Both the position numbers and the translations under genes were made by a program. This document shows, in pieces, positions 35,583 to 44,290 of a stretch of DNA of 64,000 nucleotides; position 1 is the first letter of the stretch; the number at the start of each line of letters is the position of its first letter. The stretch covers positions 2,728,001-2,792,000 of the forward strand of contig NZ_CP013480.3 in assembly GCF_001465545.3 (NCBI RefSeq). The letters are read 5' to 3'. The stretch is from Pandoraea norimbergensis. GTDB lineage: Bacteria; Pseudomonadota; Gammaproteobacteria; Burkholderiales; Burkholderiaceae. The notes under the pieces are model-generated. The model was not told where the DNA came from. It saw nothing but the letters and a program-made list of their open reading frames with translations, and did not search any database.

Positions 35583-37196
35583 TCACTGCTGCGGATCTAC
35601 CGGCTTCCCCCGTATCAGCGCTTCCGGATGAAGCTGGAGGTATTCCGCAAGGACATTCAGCGACCGCAGCGTTTGATTGAGCTCTTTCATGGCGCCACGT
35701 ACGTCCTGTTGCATGGGCGCGTCTTCGGAGAGCGTTCGCTCGGCGGTGCCAAACGTTTTCTTGGCTTCGCCTAGCGCAGACTTCGCTTCGGGGGCGATCT
35801 CAGAATCCAGTTGTTTGAACAAGCCCTGCGCGCTCTCCATGGTCTTGTCGAGCTTGCGTAGCGAGTTGTCGAGATTCTGGCCGATGGTGTCGAACGGAAT
35901 CTTGTTGAGCTTCGCGGCGATATCGGCGACCTGTAGCTGCAACTGGTCCAGCGTATTGGGCACCGTCGGGATCGTGACTTCGCCGTCAATTTCTGTCGCC
36001 TCAGCTCGTGCTGCGTTCGGGAAGAAGTCCAGCGCAATGTAGAGCTGTCCGGTCAGCAAATTGCCGGTTCTGAGTTGCCCGCGCAGACCATGCGCAATCA
36101 GCGCAGTGAATATTTCCCGTCGCTCGTGCCGTTCGACCGGCAATTTGCCCGTCGCATCGCGCCGCCGCAAGCGCTCCGGATAGACGAGTACCGTCACCGG
36201 CATGACCAGACTCTTGTTCTTCGCATCGAACTCGACACCAATGGCCGTGACTTCGCCCAGCGTGATCCCCCGGAAATCGATGGGGGCGCCGACCGACAGC
36301 CCGCGCAACGATTGCGAAAAGCGAAACACCGCGCGTACGGGTTCCGCATCGGGAATCTTCATGGCGCTCGCTTCGTCTTCGGCGAGGAAGAACGCCTGAT
36401 CGGGTTTGGCCATGACCCCGGCGCCGCTGTCCGCCGGCGCCTGAAACGCAATGCCGCCGATGACGACCGACGCGAGCGATTGGGTGTTCACCTGAAAGCC
36501 ACTCGAATCCAGCCGCAGGTTGATGCCGCTGGCATGCCAGAAGCGTGTGTTGCTGCCGACGTATTGATCGAAAGGTGCACGGACGAAGACACGCAGCGTG
36601 ACGCCTTTGCCATCGGCATCGAGCTTGTACGTTTCAACTTGCCCCACCTGAATGCGGCGGAAGTAGAGGGGCGACCCGGTGTCCAGCGATCCGATCTCTG
36701 CACTGTGTAAGACGAACGATTTCCCCGCTTGGCCGCTGGAGACGACTGGGGGCACTTCCAGCCCGACGAAGTGGGTTGCGACGTCGCGCGATTTCCCGGC
36801 GTCCGCGCCGATGTATGCGCCCGAGAGCAGCGTGGAGAGGCCGGACACGCTCCCACCGGCAATGCGTGGACGCACCACCCACCACGTCGACCCCCGGGTG
36901 GCAAATCGCTTCGCGTTCTTCGTCAGATCGACGGTGACGTGCACCGAGGCAAGATCAGGGGAAAGCTCGATATCCTTGACGACACCGATATCGACTTCCT
37001 TGAATTTGACCTTGGTCTTGCCCGCCTCAAGACCGTCGGCGCTCTTGAACTCGATGGTGACCGTCGGCCCCCGGTCGAGGATCGATCGCGCAACCAGCGT
37101 CAGACCGATCACGGCAGCGACCAGCGGTACCAGCCAGACGAGCGACAACGTCCAGCGCTTGCGCGGCTCGATACGCGGCGCGGGGAGCGGTGTCAT
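35583..37196 (-). CDS. MCE-domain protein (PqiB-like intermembrane transport)
   Basis: A 537-residue protein with one N-terminal membrane segment (SLVWLVPLVAAVIGLTLVA) and three MCE domains. The first runs PTVTIEFKSADGLEAGKTKV (about residues 40-130), the second SPLYFRRIQVGQVETYKLD (about 155-270) and the third APIDFRGITLGEVTAIGVEF (about 290-400). A helical tail with LNKIPFDTIGQNLDNSLRKL follows. This is the PqiB layout, in which MCE rings form a lipid path across the periplasm. The frame is open to 37244; ATG 37196 lies just after the stop of the upstream gene. PqiA, the usual membrane partner, is missing here; a glycine-zipper protein gene lies upstream instead. Confidence 0.88.
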   Translation of the reverse strand: MTPLPAPRIEPRKRWTLSLVWLVPLVAAVIGLTLVARSILDRGPTVTIEFKSADGLEAGKTKVKFKEVDIGVVKDIELSPDLASVHVTVDLTKNAKRFATRGSTWWVVRPRIAGGSVSGLSTLLSGAYIGADAGKSRDVATHFVGLEVPPVVSSGQAGKSFVLHSAEIGSLDTGSPLYFRRIQVGQVETYKLDADGKGVTLRVFVRAPFDQYVGSNTRFWHASGINLRLDSSGFQVNTQSLASVVIGGIAFQAPADSGAGVMAKPDQAFFLAEDEASAMKIPDAEPVRAVFRFSQSLRGLSVGAPIDFRGITLGEVTAIGVEFDAKNKSLVMPVTVLVYPERLRRRDATGKLPVERHERREIFTALIAHGLRGQLRTGNLLTGQLYIALDFFPNAARAEATEIDGEVTIPTVPNTLDQLQLQVADIAAKLNKIPFDTIGQNLDNSLRKLDKTMESAQGLFKQLDSEIAPEAKSALGEAKKTFGTAERTLSEDAPMQQDVRGAMKELNQTLRSLNVLAEYLQLHPEALIRGKPVDPQQ

Positions 37197-37210
37197 TGAA
37201 TCCGGCGGGC

Positions 37211-37660
37211 TCACTTGACCGTGTATCCACGGCCCTCCATGCACGCGCCATAGGCATGCCAGTAGCTGGTCATCTGCGAGTTTTGGTTGTTTTGTGCGGC
37301 CTGTGCCTGCGCCGCATGCTGCCGTCGTGAACGCACACCACCGGCAACGGCGCCCGCTGTGGCGCCGACGGCAGCCCCGTGTCCGGGGTCATCGTGCGCG
37401 ACGTCGCCGATGATGGCACCGGCGGCCGCGCCGCGTGCCGCACCGCCGACGCGTGCGCCCGTCGGGCCCTGCGGCGGCGGTGCCTGCTGCGCCACCACGG
37501 CCGGGTCGACGCCGGTGTTCTGTTTGGCCCACGCGTAGCACGCGCCATCGTCGCTACTCTGTTTTTCAGCGCTCTGGCCGTGGGCGGGATAGATCGCGGG
37601 CTTCTGGGCAAACGCAAGCCCTGACATGATCAGGCCTGCACACAAGATGACGGATCGCAT
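37211..37660 (-). CDS. Glycine-zipper exported protein
   Basis: A 149-residue secreted protein. It has a signal peptide (SVILCAGLIMSGLAFAQ), a Cys-containing first half (GACYAWAKQNTGVDP), then a glycine-zipper segment (VGGAARGAAAGAIIGDVAH; GAAVGATAGAVAGGV, about residues 71-108). The tail is Gln/Asn-rich with a second Cys (HAYGACMEGRGYTVK). Two Cys regions may pair. The start at ATG 37660 is supported by GGGAGG four bases upstream; the longer frame to 38311 is a shadow of the next gene. It probably sits in or at a membrane. It precedes the PqiB-like gene by 14 bases. Confidence 0.82.
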   Translation of the reverse strand: MRSVILCAGLIMSGLAFAQKPAIYPAHGQSAEKQSSDDGACYAWAKQNTGVDPAVVAQQAPPPQGPTGARVGGAARGAAAGAIIGDVAHDDPGHGAAVGATAGAVAGGVRSRRQHAAQAQAAQNNQNSQMTSYWHAYGACMEGRGYTVK

Positions 37661-37692
37661 GAGTACCTCCCGTTTCGGGGAAAGGGAATACA

Positions 37693-38724
37693 TCAGAAAA
37701 TGAGCGTCGCCGTGGCCATGAACGTGGCCGTGCTCTTCAGGCGATTGGTGCTGCTCACGGTAGGCACCCATCGAGCAGAAAAGGACAACGGATGCTTGCC
37801 GTCGAGTTTGGTGTCGTAGGTCACGATCGGGCCGAGGGCAATGTCGTGCCCGCGAAAGCCGTTCAACTGGTCGGCAGTCGGTCCGCTGTCGCTGCCCAAC
37901 TGCTGGACCGTGCCGACGATCAGCCCAACACCCAACCCGTTCGCAAATCGCTTGAGCCCCATGACATCGAGCGTGAACAACGGGGCGTTCTGGTAATTCG
38001 TGGCGGTGTTGCGGGTGTAAAACTGAACGCCAGCGACCACATCGAATTCGAGATCGTAGGCAGGAAGAATCTTGGTGTAAGCGACTTGCGGAATGAATGT
38101 CCAGTTGTTCAGGCTGGGGTTGGCGAGCGCGTTGGGATCGTAGCGGCCCGTCGGCGCCCAGACGTTGACCGAGAACGCAATGTGCTCCGTCTTCGAAAAG
38201 TGATAGCCGGCAATCAGCGGCGTGAAGCTGATATCGAAAAGGTTGGACGCATTCTGCGACGTCGTAGCGCTTCTTCGGTCGGTGCCGAGCGTCGCGGAGA
38301 CCTTCGTCCACACATAGGGCAAGGTGAAGCTAGAAGCGAAATTCCAGTTTCCGGTGCCCGTGTCCCACGTCTTCAGGATGGTCGCGAGGGTGAAGGCAAT
38401 CTCACCATCGAGGCCGAGCGACGTCTTGCCCGCCACCGGCACCGACTTGCTGCCGCCGATGCTGCCGTCAAAGTAGATCTCGGCAAAATTGACGGCCACC
38501 ATCGGCGTGGGCGAAACGACGCCGGCGTCTGGCTGCACCGTCGCGCCGCTGATCGGTCGGCCCAAGCCGCCTTCCGTTGCCCACGCGGCGGTGCCGGACA
38601 GCGCCGACGTTGCCGCTCCGATGACAAGTGCCGCCAGCCGCGCGCGTTTGCGAAGGCGGGGGTGCCGTTCCGAAAACCCAGCAAATCCAGTCATACCGAT
38701 GGCGTCGAGACAACGAGGGCTCAT
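37693..38724 (-). CDS. SphA/MetA-pathway family outer-membrane protein
   Basis: A 343-residue beta-barrel protein. After an N-terminal signal region (ARLAALVIGAATSALSGTAAWA) the mature part begins TEGGLGRPISGATVQPDAG, as in the SphA / phenol_MetA_deg family of outer-membrane proteins. Alternating strands such as HIAFSVNVWAPTGRYDPNAL and YDLEFDVVAGVQFYTRNTAT follow, and it ends ATATLIF with a terminal Phe. These proteins are thought to move hydrophobic substrates across the outer membrane. The ATG at 38724 follows GAGGA. It lies 16 bases after the spermidine-synthase-like gene. Confidence 0.82.
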   Translation of the reverse strand: MSPRCLDAIGMTGFAGFSERHPRLRKRARLAALVIGAATSALSGTAAWATEGGLGRPISGATVQPDAGVVSPTPMVAVNFAEIYFDGSIGGSKSVPVAGKTSLGLDGEIAFTLATILKTWDTGTGNWNFASSFTLPYVWTKVSATLGTDRRSATTSQNASNLFDISFTPLIAGYHFSKTEHIAFSVNVWAPTGRYDPNALANPSLNNWTFIPQVAYTKILPAYDLEFDVVAGVQFYTRNTATNYQNAPLFTLDVMGLKRFANGLGVGLIVGTVQQLGSDSGPTADQLNGFRGHDIALGPIVTYDTKLDGKHPLSFSARWVPTVSSTNRLKSTATFMATATLIF

Positions 38725-38740
38725 GGGGTCCTCTTCCGTG

Positions 38741-41404
38741 TCATTGCGTGATGGGACGGGATGCCCGCTGCGGCGCACTTTGCGAAGCGCTCGTTGGCCG
38801 GGACGCGACAAACCAGTTGAAGTACGGGTTGTTTGCTTCGAGCGACAACGCCTGATCGAACCGCGCCCGCCACGTCGATCGGTCGCCGGACATGGCCGCC
38901 AGCGACGCACGATAAAACGCCTGCAATGCAGCACGCGATCGGGTGTAATCCGCGTCAAGTTCAGGCGACGCCCCCACGATCGGTGGCTTGCCCTGTAGCG
39001 CCAGCAGGTGTTCAAGCGTGTTCGGAAACGCGCCTGATCGAACCCAAGGCGCGTACTCGATGCTGGGACGGTCGTCGGTCACCGGGGCGGTGTCCTCGAC
39101 GTAATACGCCAGCCCTGCACGGTCCGTCACCCACGTCGCGAGCAATGCGCCTGCCGAACCGATGCCGACCTCGCGCAGGGCACGGCTGACTTGCGGTTGC
39201 GCATAACGACGCGAAATCGATCCGGCGTCCAGTACCTGAGGTTGCATCGACCCCACCAACAACATCTCGTGAAGCTCCGTGGTCCAGAGACTGGCGTTCG
39301 GGAACACCTTGATGAAGCTCGCGATCAGCGCTTTGGTATCCGCTTCGTTCTGCGTTGGGAGCGGCAACCACTGGGCCACCATCCCGCCCGTTGTGAGGCG
39401 CTGCGCTGCCAGATGGTAGAAGTCTGTCGAATAAAGGTTCGCGACGCCTGCCGCGCTCGGCGGTGGCGGCTCGAGCGTAATCAAATCGAACTGCCGTTCG
39501 TTGGCGAGGAGGGCACGCCGTCCGTCCGTGACCCGGATTCGCATGCGCGGATCGGACGTGACGCCGTAGTTGCCCTGAAATTGCGCGGCAGCCTGCACGA
39601 CGGCGGGAAGCAGTTCGGCGGTTTCTCTGCGGACCAACCCCGGGTATTGCAGCAGTGCCCCTGCTGTAATGCCGGTGCCCAAGCCGATGACCATCGCGCT
39701 CTTCGGTTCGCCGTTCGAGATGATCAGCGGCAGCAGCGCTTGCAATCGCATGTAACGAAGCGACGTCATCGTGTCGCCCGAATTCGAAACGCCCTGAATG
39801 TACAAGCGATTGAAGGTGTGCGAAGTCGATGCCTGCCGGAGTACGGTGACCGTTGCGCCTTGCGCCTCCTTGTACAGCACCACGTCGCCGCCGCGCGCAT
39901 TGGCGAGCAAGCTGGCGAATCGGTCAGCGGGCGTCAGCAGTGCTGTTGCCGCAGCGAGCACGCCAAGTGCCACAACGATGACGCGTGCCCGTGTGTCAGC
40001 CGGACGGCGCACAACAACAATGAGCGCCGTTATCGCCGCACCACCCGCCAGCACGGCGAGCGTGCGGACCAGACCTAACGTGGGAATTAACCAGAATCCG
40101 GTCACCAGCGTTCCGACGATGCCGCCCACGGTATTAAGCGCGATCAGTCGGCCTGCGTTCTGGCCGATATGCCCTTCGTTCGTTGCCATGCGAAGCGCGT
40201 AGGGAAACGCGGCGCCCAGAAACAGCGTGGGAATGAACACGACACCACCACTGGCCACGAGAAAGCGTGCGCACATGGCGACGGTCTCGCTGCGCGAGAG
40301 CTGGAGCGTCACGTGCGCAACGTCGGCCTGAAGTCCGAAGATCCAGTCACCCAGCAGGAAGGTCATGACCACGGCGGACGCCGCGGATGCCGCGATGAGA
40401 GTCGCGAAGGTACCCCATACGTCGCGGCAACGCGCCACATGGCGCGACACCAGCGAGCTGCCAAGGGCGATGCCCGACAGATAGGTCGCCAACACGACAG
40501 CAAACGCGAACGCCCGCGTGCTGACGAACTGCACCAGCGCTTGCGACCAGAACACCTCGTAACCGAGTGCGATGCCCCCGGCGACGGCGTAAATCGACAG
40601 GGCAAACCGTGCCGGCGTTGCGGGAGCGGCATGTGGCGCGGTATCGCCAGCGACCGCGATGCTCGGGTCAATCGTTTCTTGTGGCACAGGTGCCCGGTCG
40701 GCACGGCGCTGCACGGCCAACGCGAGCAGAGCAATTAAAAGGTTGAGCGCAGCGGCGACGCGCGCGCTGCCCTGAATGCCGAACTCGGGCATCAACAGGA
40801 ACGGCACCGTGAGAACGCCGAGCACGGCGCCAGCCGTATTCGCCGCATAAAGCTTTCCGCCGATGACTCCCGCCAGCGCGCCACTCGCCGGACGGCAGGC
40901 GCGAAGCAATACCGGCACGGTGCCACCCATGAAAATCGCAGGCACACCGACGAGCACGAAGGGCAGACACCACGCGAGCGCTCCGGTTCGTGCCTCGAGC
41001 CAGACAAACCACGGCGCTGCGATGGCCATCAGCGCGGTGCTGACGACAGCACTCACCGCCACACAGGCTTCCAGCGCTGCATAGAGCTTCCACGGCTGGC
41101 CAGCCGCATCGACCTTTCGTCCGAAGTACCAGCTTCCGACGGCCAGTCCACCAAAAAATGCGCTCACTGCGATGGAAATTGCGTGCACTTCTACACCGAC
41201 GATCAACGACAGTTGCTTGATCCACAGCATCTGAAAGACCAGCCCCGCTGCACCGGAAAGCACCAGCAGACACGCTGCCGAGCGTAAATAAGGGATGCGT
41301 TCGGGCACCGCGTCAACGGGCAGATTTACGGCTTCGCTGGCGGGCTCGCCGCTCGCTTTGGCAGGTTGGATGGAAGGCAACGTCGACAAGTCAGTGGTGG
41401 GCAT
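38741..41404 (-). CDS. Membrane-fused spermidine-synthase-like protein (MFS/spermidine synthase family)
   Basis: An 887-residue inner-membrane protein. The first part has about 14 hydrophobic segments and starts with LSGAAGLVFQMLWIKQLSLI, the usual opening of fused MFS/spermidine-synthase proteins. The region from about residue 545 to 790 is a Rossmann methyltransferase-like domain of the SpeE type with SAMVIGLGTGITAGALLQYP and FDLITLEPPPPSAAGVANLY. In true spermidine synthases the second motif has a catalytic Asp (D-x-x-D); here it reads LE, which argues against ordinary aminopropyl transfer. The C-terminal tail is TPR-like. It lies between the sulfatase gene and the SphA-like gene in the same direction. 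What it acts on is unknown. Confidence 0.85.
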   Translation of the reverse strand: MPTTDLSTLPSIQPAKASGEPASEAVNLPVDAVPERIPYLRSAACLLVLSGAAGLVFQMLWIKQLSLIVGVEVHAISIAVSAFFGGLAVGSWYFGRKVDAAGQPWKLYAALEACVAVSAVVSTALMAIAAPWFVWLEARTGALAWCLPFVLVGVPAIFMGGTVPVLLRACRPASGALAGVIGGKLYAANTAGAVLGVLTVPFLLMPEFGIQGSARVAAALNLLIALLALAVQRRADRAPVPQETIDPSIAVAGDTAPHAAPATPARFALSIYAVAGGIALGYEVFWSQALVQFVSTRAFAFAVVLATYLSGIALGSSLVSRHVARCRDVWGTFATLIAASAASAVVMTFLLGDWIFGLQADVAHVTLQLSRSETVAMCARFLVASGGVVFIPTLFLGAAFPYALRMATNEGHIGQNAGRLIALNTVGGIVGTLVTGFWLIPTLGLVRTLAVLAGGAAITALIVVVRRPADTRARVIVVALGVLAAATALLTPADRFASLLANARGGDVVLYKEAQGATVTVLRQASTSHTFNRLYIQGVSNSGDTMTSLRYMRLQALLPLIISNGEPKSAMVIGLGTGITAGALLQYPGLVRRETAELLPAVVQAAAQFQGNYGVTSDPRMRIRVTDGRRALLANERQFDLITLEPPPPSAAGVANLYSTDFYHLAAQRLTTGGMVAQWLPLPTQNEADTKALIASFIKVFPNASLWTTELHEMLLVGSMQPQVLDAGSISRRYAQPQVSRALREVGIGSAGALLATWVTDRAGLAYYVEDTAPVTDDRPSIEYAPWVRSGAFPNTLEHLLALQGKPPIVGASPELDADYTRSRAALQAFYRASLAAMSGDRSTWRARFDQALSLEANNPYFNWFVASRPTSASQSAPQRASRPITQ

Positions 41405-41482
41405 GGGAAGACATTCCAGTTCTGCTCAACCGTGCCGGACGCGGGGTCGCGCCGGCACGGTATGCGCTACACGGACTGCGGG

Positions 41483-43099
41483 TTATTCAAGCCCGCGCTT
41501 CTTGAACGACTCGTCAATCTTCTTGTTGACCTGCTTACGGACCTGATCAACGCTGAAGCTGGCAGGGCGCTGACTCGGCGGATACGCCACGAACGTCTGA
41601 AGGAATTCGGATGACTTCATCGTCGCAATCGCCGTCAGATAAGCGTTCTTGGCCAGCCAATCGTTGTATTGATCGGAGGTGATGTCCGCTCGCTCATAGG
41701 GGTCCATGCGCAGGTTGAATATCTTCGGCAGCCGCAGGCAGGTGAATGGCTCCTGCCAGATATTCAGATTGCCCGGCGCCCGCTGCTCGCAGAAAACGGC
41801 CTTGAAGTCGCCAAACCGCATGGCAACCAGCTCGCCGTCGTCATTGAAGTAGTAGAAGTCGTCGCGTGCGCCTTTGGGGGTCTTGCCGGTCAGGTACGGC
41901 AACTGGTTATACCCGTCGAGGTGGACCTTGAAGTTCGTCTTGCCGCCCTTGGGTGTCCAGCCTTTCAGCAAGCGATCCTTCACGCCGGTGTCGCCAGCCG
42001 CAGCCAGCAGCGTGGGGAACCAGTCGAGACCCGAGAAGATGTCGTTGGACACGGTGCCCGGCTTGATCTTGCCCGGCCATCGGATCATTGCCGGCACCCG
42101 GAATGCGCCTTCCCAGTTCGAGTCCTTCTCGCTGCGGAACGGTGTCATTGCGGCGTCAGGCCACGACCACATGTTCGGACCGTTGTCCGTCGTGTAGATC
42201 ACGATCGTGTTGTCCGCGATCTTCAGATCGTCCACGAGCTTCAGCAGCTTGCCGACGTCCTGATCGTGTTCCCACATGCCATCGGCATATTCGTTACCGG
42301 GCATCCCGCTCTTGCCCTTGAACTCCGGCCGCACGTGCGTGTAGACGTGCATGCGCGTGAAGTTCATCCAGACAAAGAACGGCTTGCCGGCCTTGACCTG
42401 CTTCTGGATAAACTCGGCAGCCTTGCCTTCGGTCTCGTCGTCGATCGTCTCCATGCGCTTGCGATTGAGCGGCCCGACGTCCTGCACCTTGCCGTCCGAC
42501 GTGCTATGGATGATGCCGCGCGGCGAGAAGTTCTTGACGTACGGATCGTTACGATCCTTCGGCCAATAGGGACGCTCAGGCTCTTCTTCGGCGTTCAGGT
42601 GATAGAGGTTGCCGAAGAACTCGTCAAACCCGTGGGCCGTCGGCAGATACTCGTTGCGGTCGCCCAGGTGATTCTTGCCGAACTGACCCGTGGCGTATCC
42701 GAGCGGCTTGAGCGCTTCGGCGATAGTGACATCGCCTTTTTGCAACCCGACCGACGCACCTGGTGCGCCCACTTTCGACAACCCGGTGCGCAATGGCGTT
42801 TGTCCGGTAATGAACGACGACCGGCCGGCAGTACAGCTGTTCTCCGCGTAGTAGTCGGTGAACATCATGCCTTCCTTGGCGATCCGGTCGATGTTCGGTG
42901 TCCGATAGCCGACCAGCCCCTGGGTATAGGCACTGATGTTCGACTGCCCGATATCGTCACCAAATATCACCAGAATATTCGGGGGTTTCGCCCCGTTTTG
43001 TGCCGGTGCATCACCGGGCACCACCAGCACGTACGCAGCGGTAAGTGTCACCACTGCGGTACTGGAAAGGCTCAAGAGCCGCTTGACGGAAAACCGCAT
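41483..43099 (-). CDS. Exported sulfatase (arylsulfatase family, Cys type)
   Basis: A 538-residue sulfatase with a Sec signal peptide (LSLSSTAVVTLTAAYVLVVP). The metal site starts ILVIFGDDIGQSNIS with the Asp pair. The activation signature is NSCTAGRSSFITGQTPLRTG, that is C-x-A-x-R, whose Cys must be oxidised to formylglycine. Further conserved parts are GQFGKNHLGDRNEYLPTAHG, NTIVIYTTDNGPNMWSWPDA and IYTTDNGPN with metal-binding Asp-Asn. It hydrolyses sulfate esters in the periplasm; the natural ester is not readable. A strong GGAGG precedes ATG 43099. A formylglycine-generating enzyme is encoded two genes upstream. Confidence 0.93.
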   Translation of the reverse strand: MRFSVKRLLSLSSTAVVTLTAAYVLVVPGDAPAQNGAKPPNILVIFGDDIGQSNISAYTQGLVGYRTPNIDRIAKEGMMFTDYYAENSCTAGRSSFITGQTPLRTGLSKVGAPGASVGLQKGDVTIAEALKPLGYATGQFGKNHLGDRNEYLPTAHGFDEFFGNLYHLNAEEEPERPYWPKDRNDPYVKNFSPRGIIHSTSDGKVQDVGPLNRKRMETIDDETEGKAAEFIQKQVKAGKPFFVWMNFTRMHVYTHVRPEFKGKSGMPGNEYADGMWEHDQDVGKLLKLVDDLKIADNTIVIYTTDNGPNMWSWPDAAMTPFRSEKDSNWEGAFRVPAMIRWPGKIKPGTVSNDIFSGLDWFPTLLAAAGDTGVKDRLLKGWTPKGGKTNFKVHLDGYNQLPYLTGKTPKGARDDFYYFNDDGELVAMRFGDFKAVFCEQRAPGNLNIWQEPFTCLRLPKIFNLRMDPYERADITSDQYNDWLAKNAYLTAIATMKSSEFLQTFVAYPPSQRPASFSVDQVRKQVNKKIDESFKKRGLE

Positions 43100-43185
43100 T
43101 GTTACCTCCTGGCAACGAAAGTCGAAGGTTCAGCACGGGACGCTGCGATGGTGAATCGCATAGCCTCGTGGCCGGTGGTGCACGT

Positions 43186-44277
43186 TCACTTTGGGTGATC
43201 GGAGGGCGCTGAAGGCGGCGCGAAAATCTCGCGCCAGTCATCTTTCATGCTGACGACGGTCCAACCGCGTTTGATTGCCTCGTCCCATGCGCGGTCGAGC
43301 TTGCCGACCTGCGATTTGCGGTCATAGGCATATTCACGCGCGGCGTCGTCGTGATGAATGAGGATGGCGAGGCGAGGCCCGACGCCACGGGTGGTGTATT
43401 CGAGCATCTGGAGGTCGCCGTCTGAGTTGCCGACGGCAAGAATCGGTTGGCGGCCGATACTGCGATAGATAGCGACCGGCTTGCCGGGACCGTCGTCGAC
43501 AAAGTCCACCTTGGGCTCGCGCACCAACTGCGGTTGTCCATCGACGGAACTCAGCTTCAGCCCTTGAACGGTCCCAATCACTTGCTCAGGCGGGATGCCG
43601 TAAGCGCTCTCCGCCCAGGGGCGCATGAACTCGGTGTTCCCGCCCGACACGATGTAGGTCTTGAAGCCGTTGGCGCGCAAATACGCCAGCAATTCCTTTT
43701 GCGGCTGATACGTCAACTCGGTGAAGGGACGGGCGAAGCGGGGATGGCGAGCGTTGGCGAGCCACGTGCGAATGCGCACGTCGTAGTCGTCAACGCTCAT
43801 GCCACTGTTGGCCGCCGCCAACAACTGGAGCAGCGGTTTCTGTTTATCTGCCAGCGCCGCGTGATCGCCCTTCATGAGCGGCGCAAACGCCGGGTTTTTC
43901 TGCCACTCGGGGTGCTTCGGTGCCTGCTCGCGCACCTGTTCGATCATGAAGAGAAACTGGAAATACAGCGGCTGTTCGCTCCAGAGCGTGCCGTCGTTGT
44001 CGAACACGGCAACGCGCAGATCGGGCGGCACGTAGGTCGCAGCGCCATACGTCGTGACGGAGGTGACAAAGCGGGTGATGGTGTCTTTTGCCGGTCCGTC
44101 GCGCCACGAAGGCAAGTCGGGGGCAGGGGCGGAAGCCACGGCAGCAGGCGCGGGCGATGTTGCCGCAGTGGTGACGCTGCCGGTCGAGCTGCATGCCGAG
44201 GCGGCAATGAGTAACGGCGCGCACAGGAGTGCGATGGCTCGGGAACGCCAGGCCCTGCGCATGATGGCTGCGCGCAT
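43186..44277 (-). CDS. HAD-family phosphatase, probable lipoprotein
   Basis: A 363-residue exported HAD hydrolase. The signal ends in a lipobox-like IAASACSS. HAD motif I is VAVFDNDGTLWSEQP (Asp nucleophile near residue 93), motif II the Ser of TYIVSGGNTEFMRPW, motif III a Lys region, and motif IV ILAVGNSDGDLQML. This layout is typical of phosphoserine-phosphatase-like HADs seen beside sulfatases in proteobacteria. Its substrate is unknown. It lies between the sulfatase and FGE genes; the gap to the FGE gene is 13 bases and GGAG precedes ATG 44277. Confidence 0.87.
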   Translation of the reverse strand: MRAAIMRRAWRSRAIALLCAPLLIAASACSSTGSVTTAATSPAPAAVASAPAPDLPSWRDGPAKDTITRFVTSVTTYGAATYVPPDLRVAVFDNDGTLWSEQPLYFQFLFMIEQVREQAPKHPEWQKNPAFAPLMKGDHAALADKQKPLLQLLAAANSGMSVDDYDVRIRTWLANARHPRFARPFTELTYQPQKELLAYLRANGFKTYIVSGGNTEFMRPWAESAYGIPPEQVIGTVQGLKLSSVDGQPQLVREPKVDFVDDGPGKPVAIYRSIGRQPILAVGNSDGDLQMLEYTTRGVGPRLAILIHHDDAAREYAYDRKSQVGKLDRAWDEAIKRGWTVVSMKDDWREIFAPPSAPSDHPK

Positions 44278-44290
44278 TGTCGTCTCCTTC

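Noticed and set aside
37663..38311. An upstream extension of the glycine-zipper frame to 366 residues
   Set aside because: It lies antisense or out of frame inside the SphA-like gene, has no membrane or domain pattern, and the GGGAGG before ATG 37660 with a clean signal peptide gives a better start.
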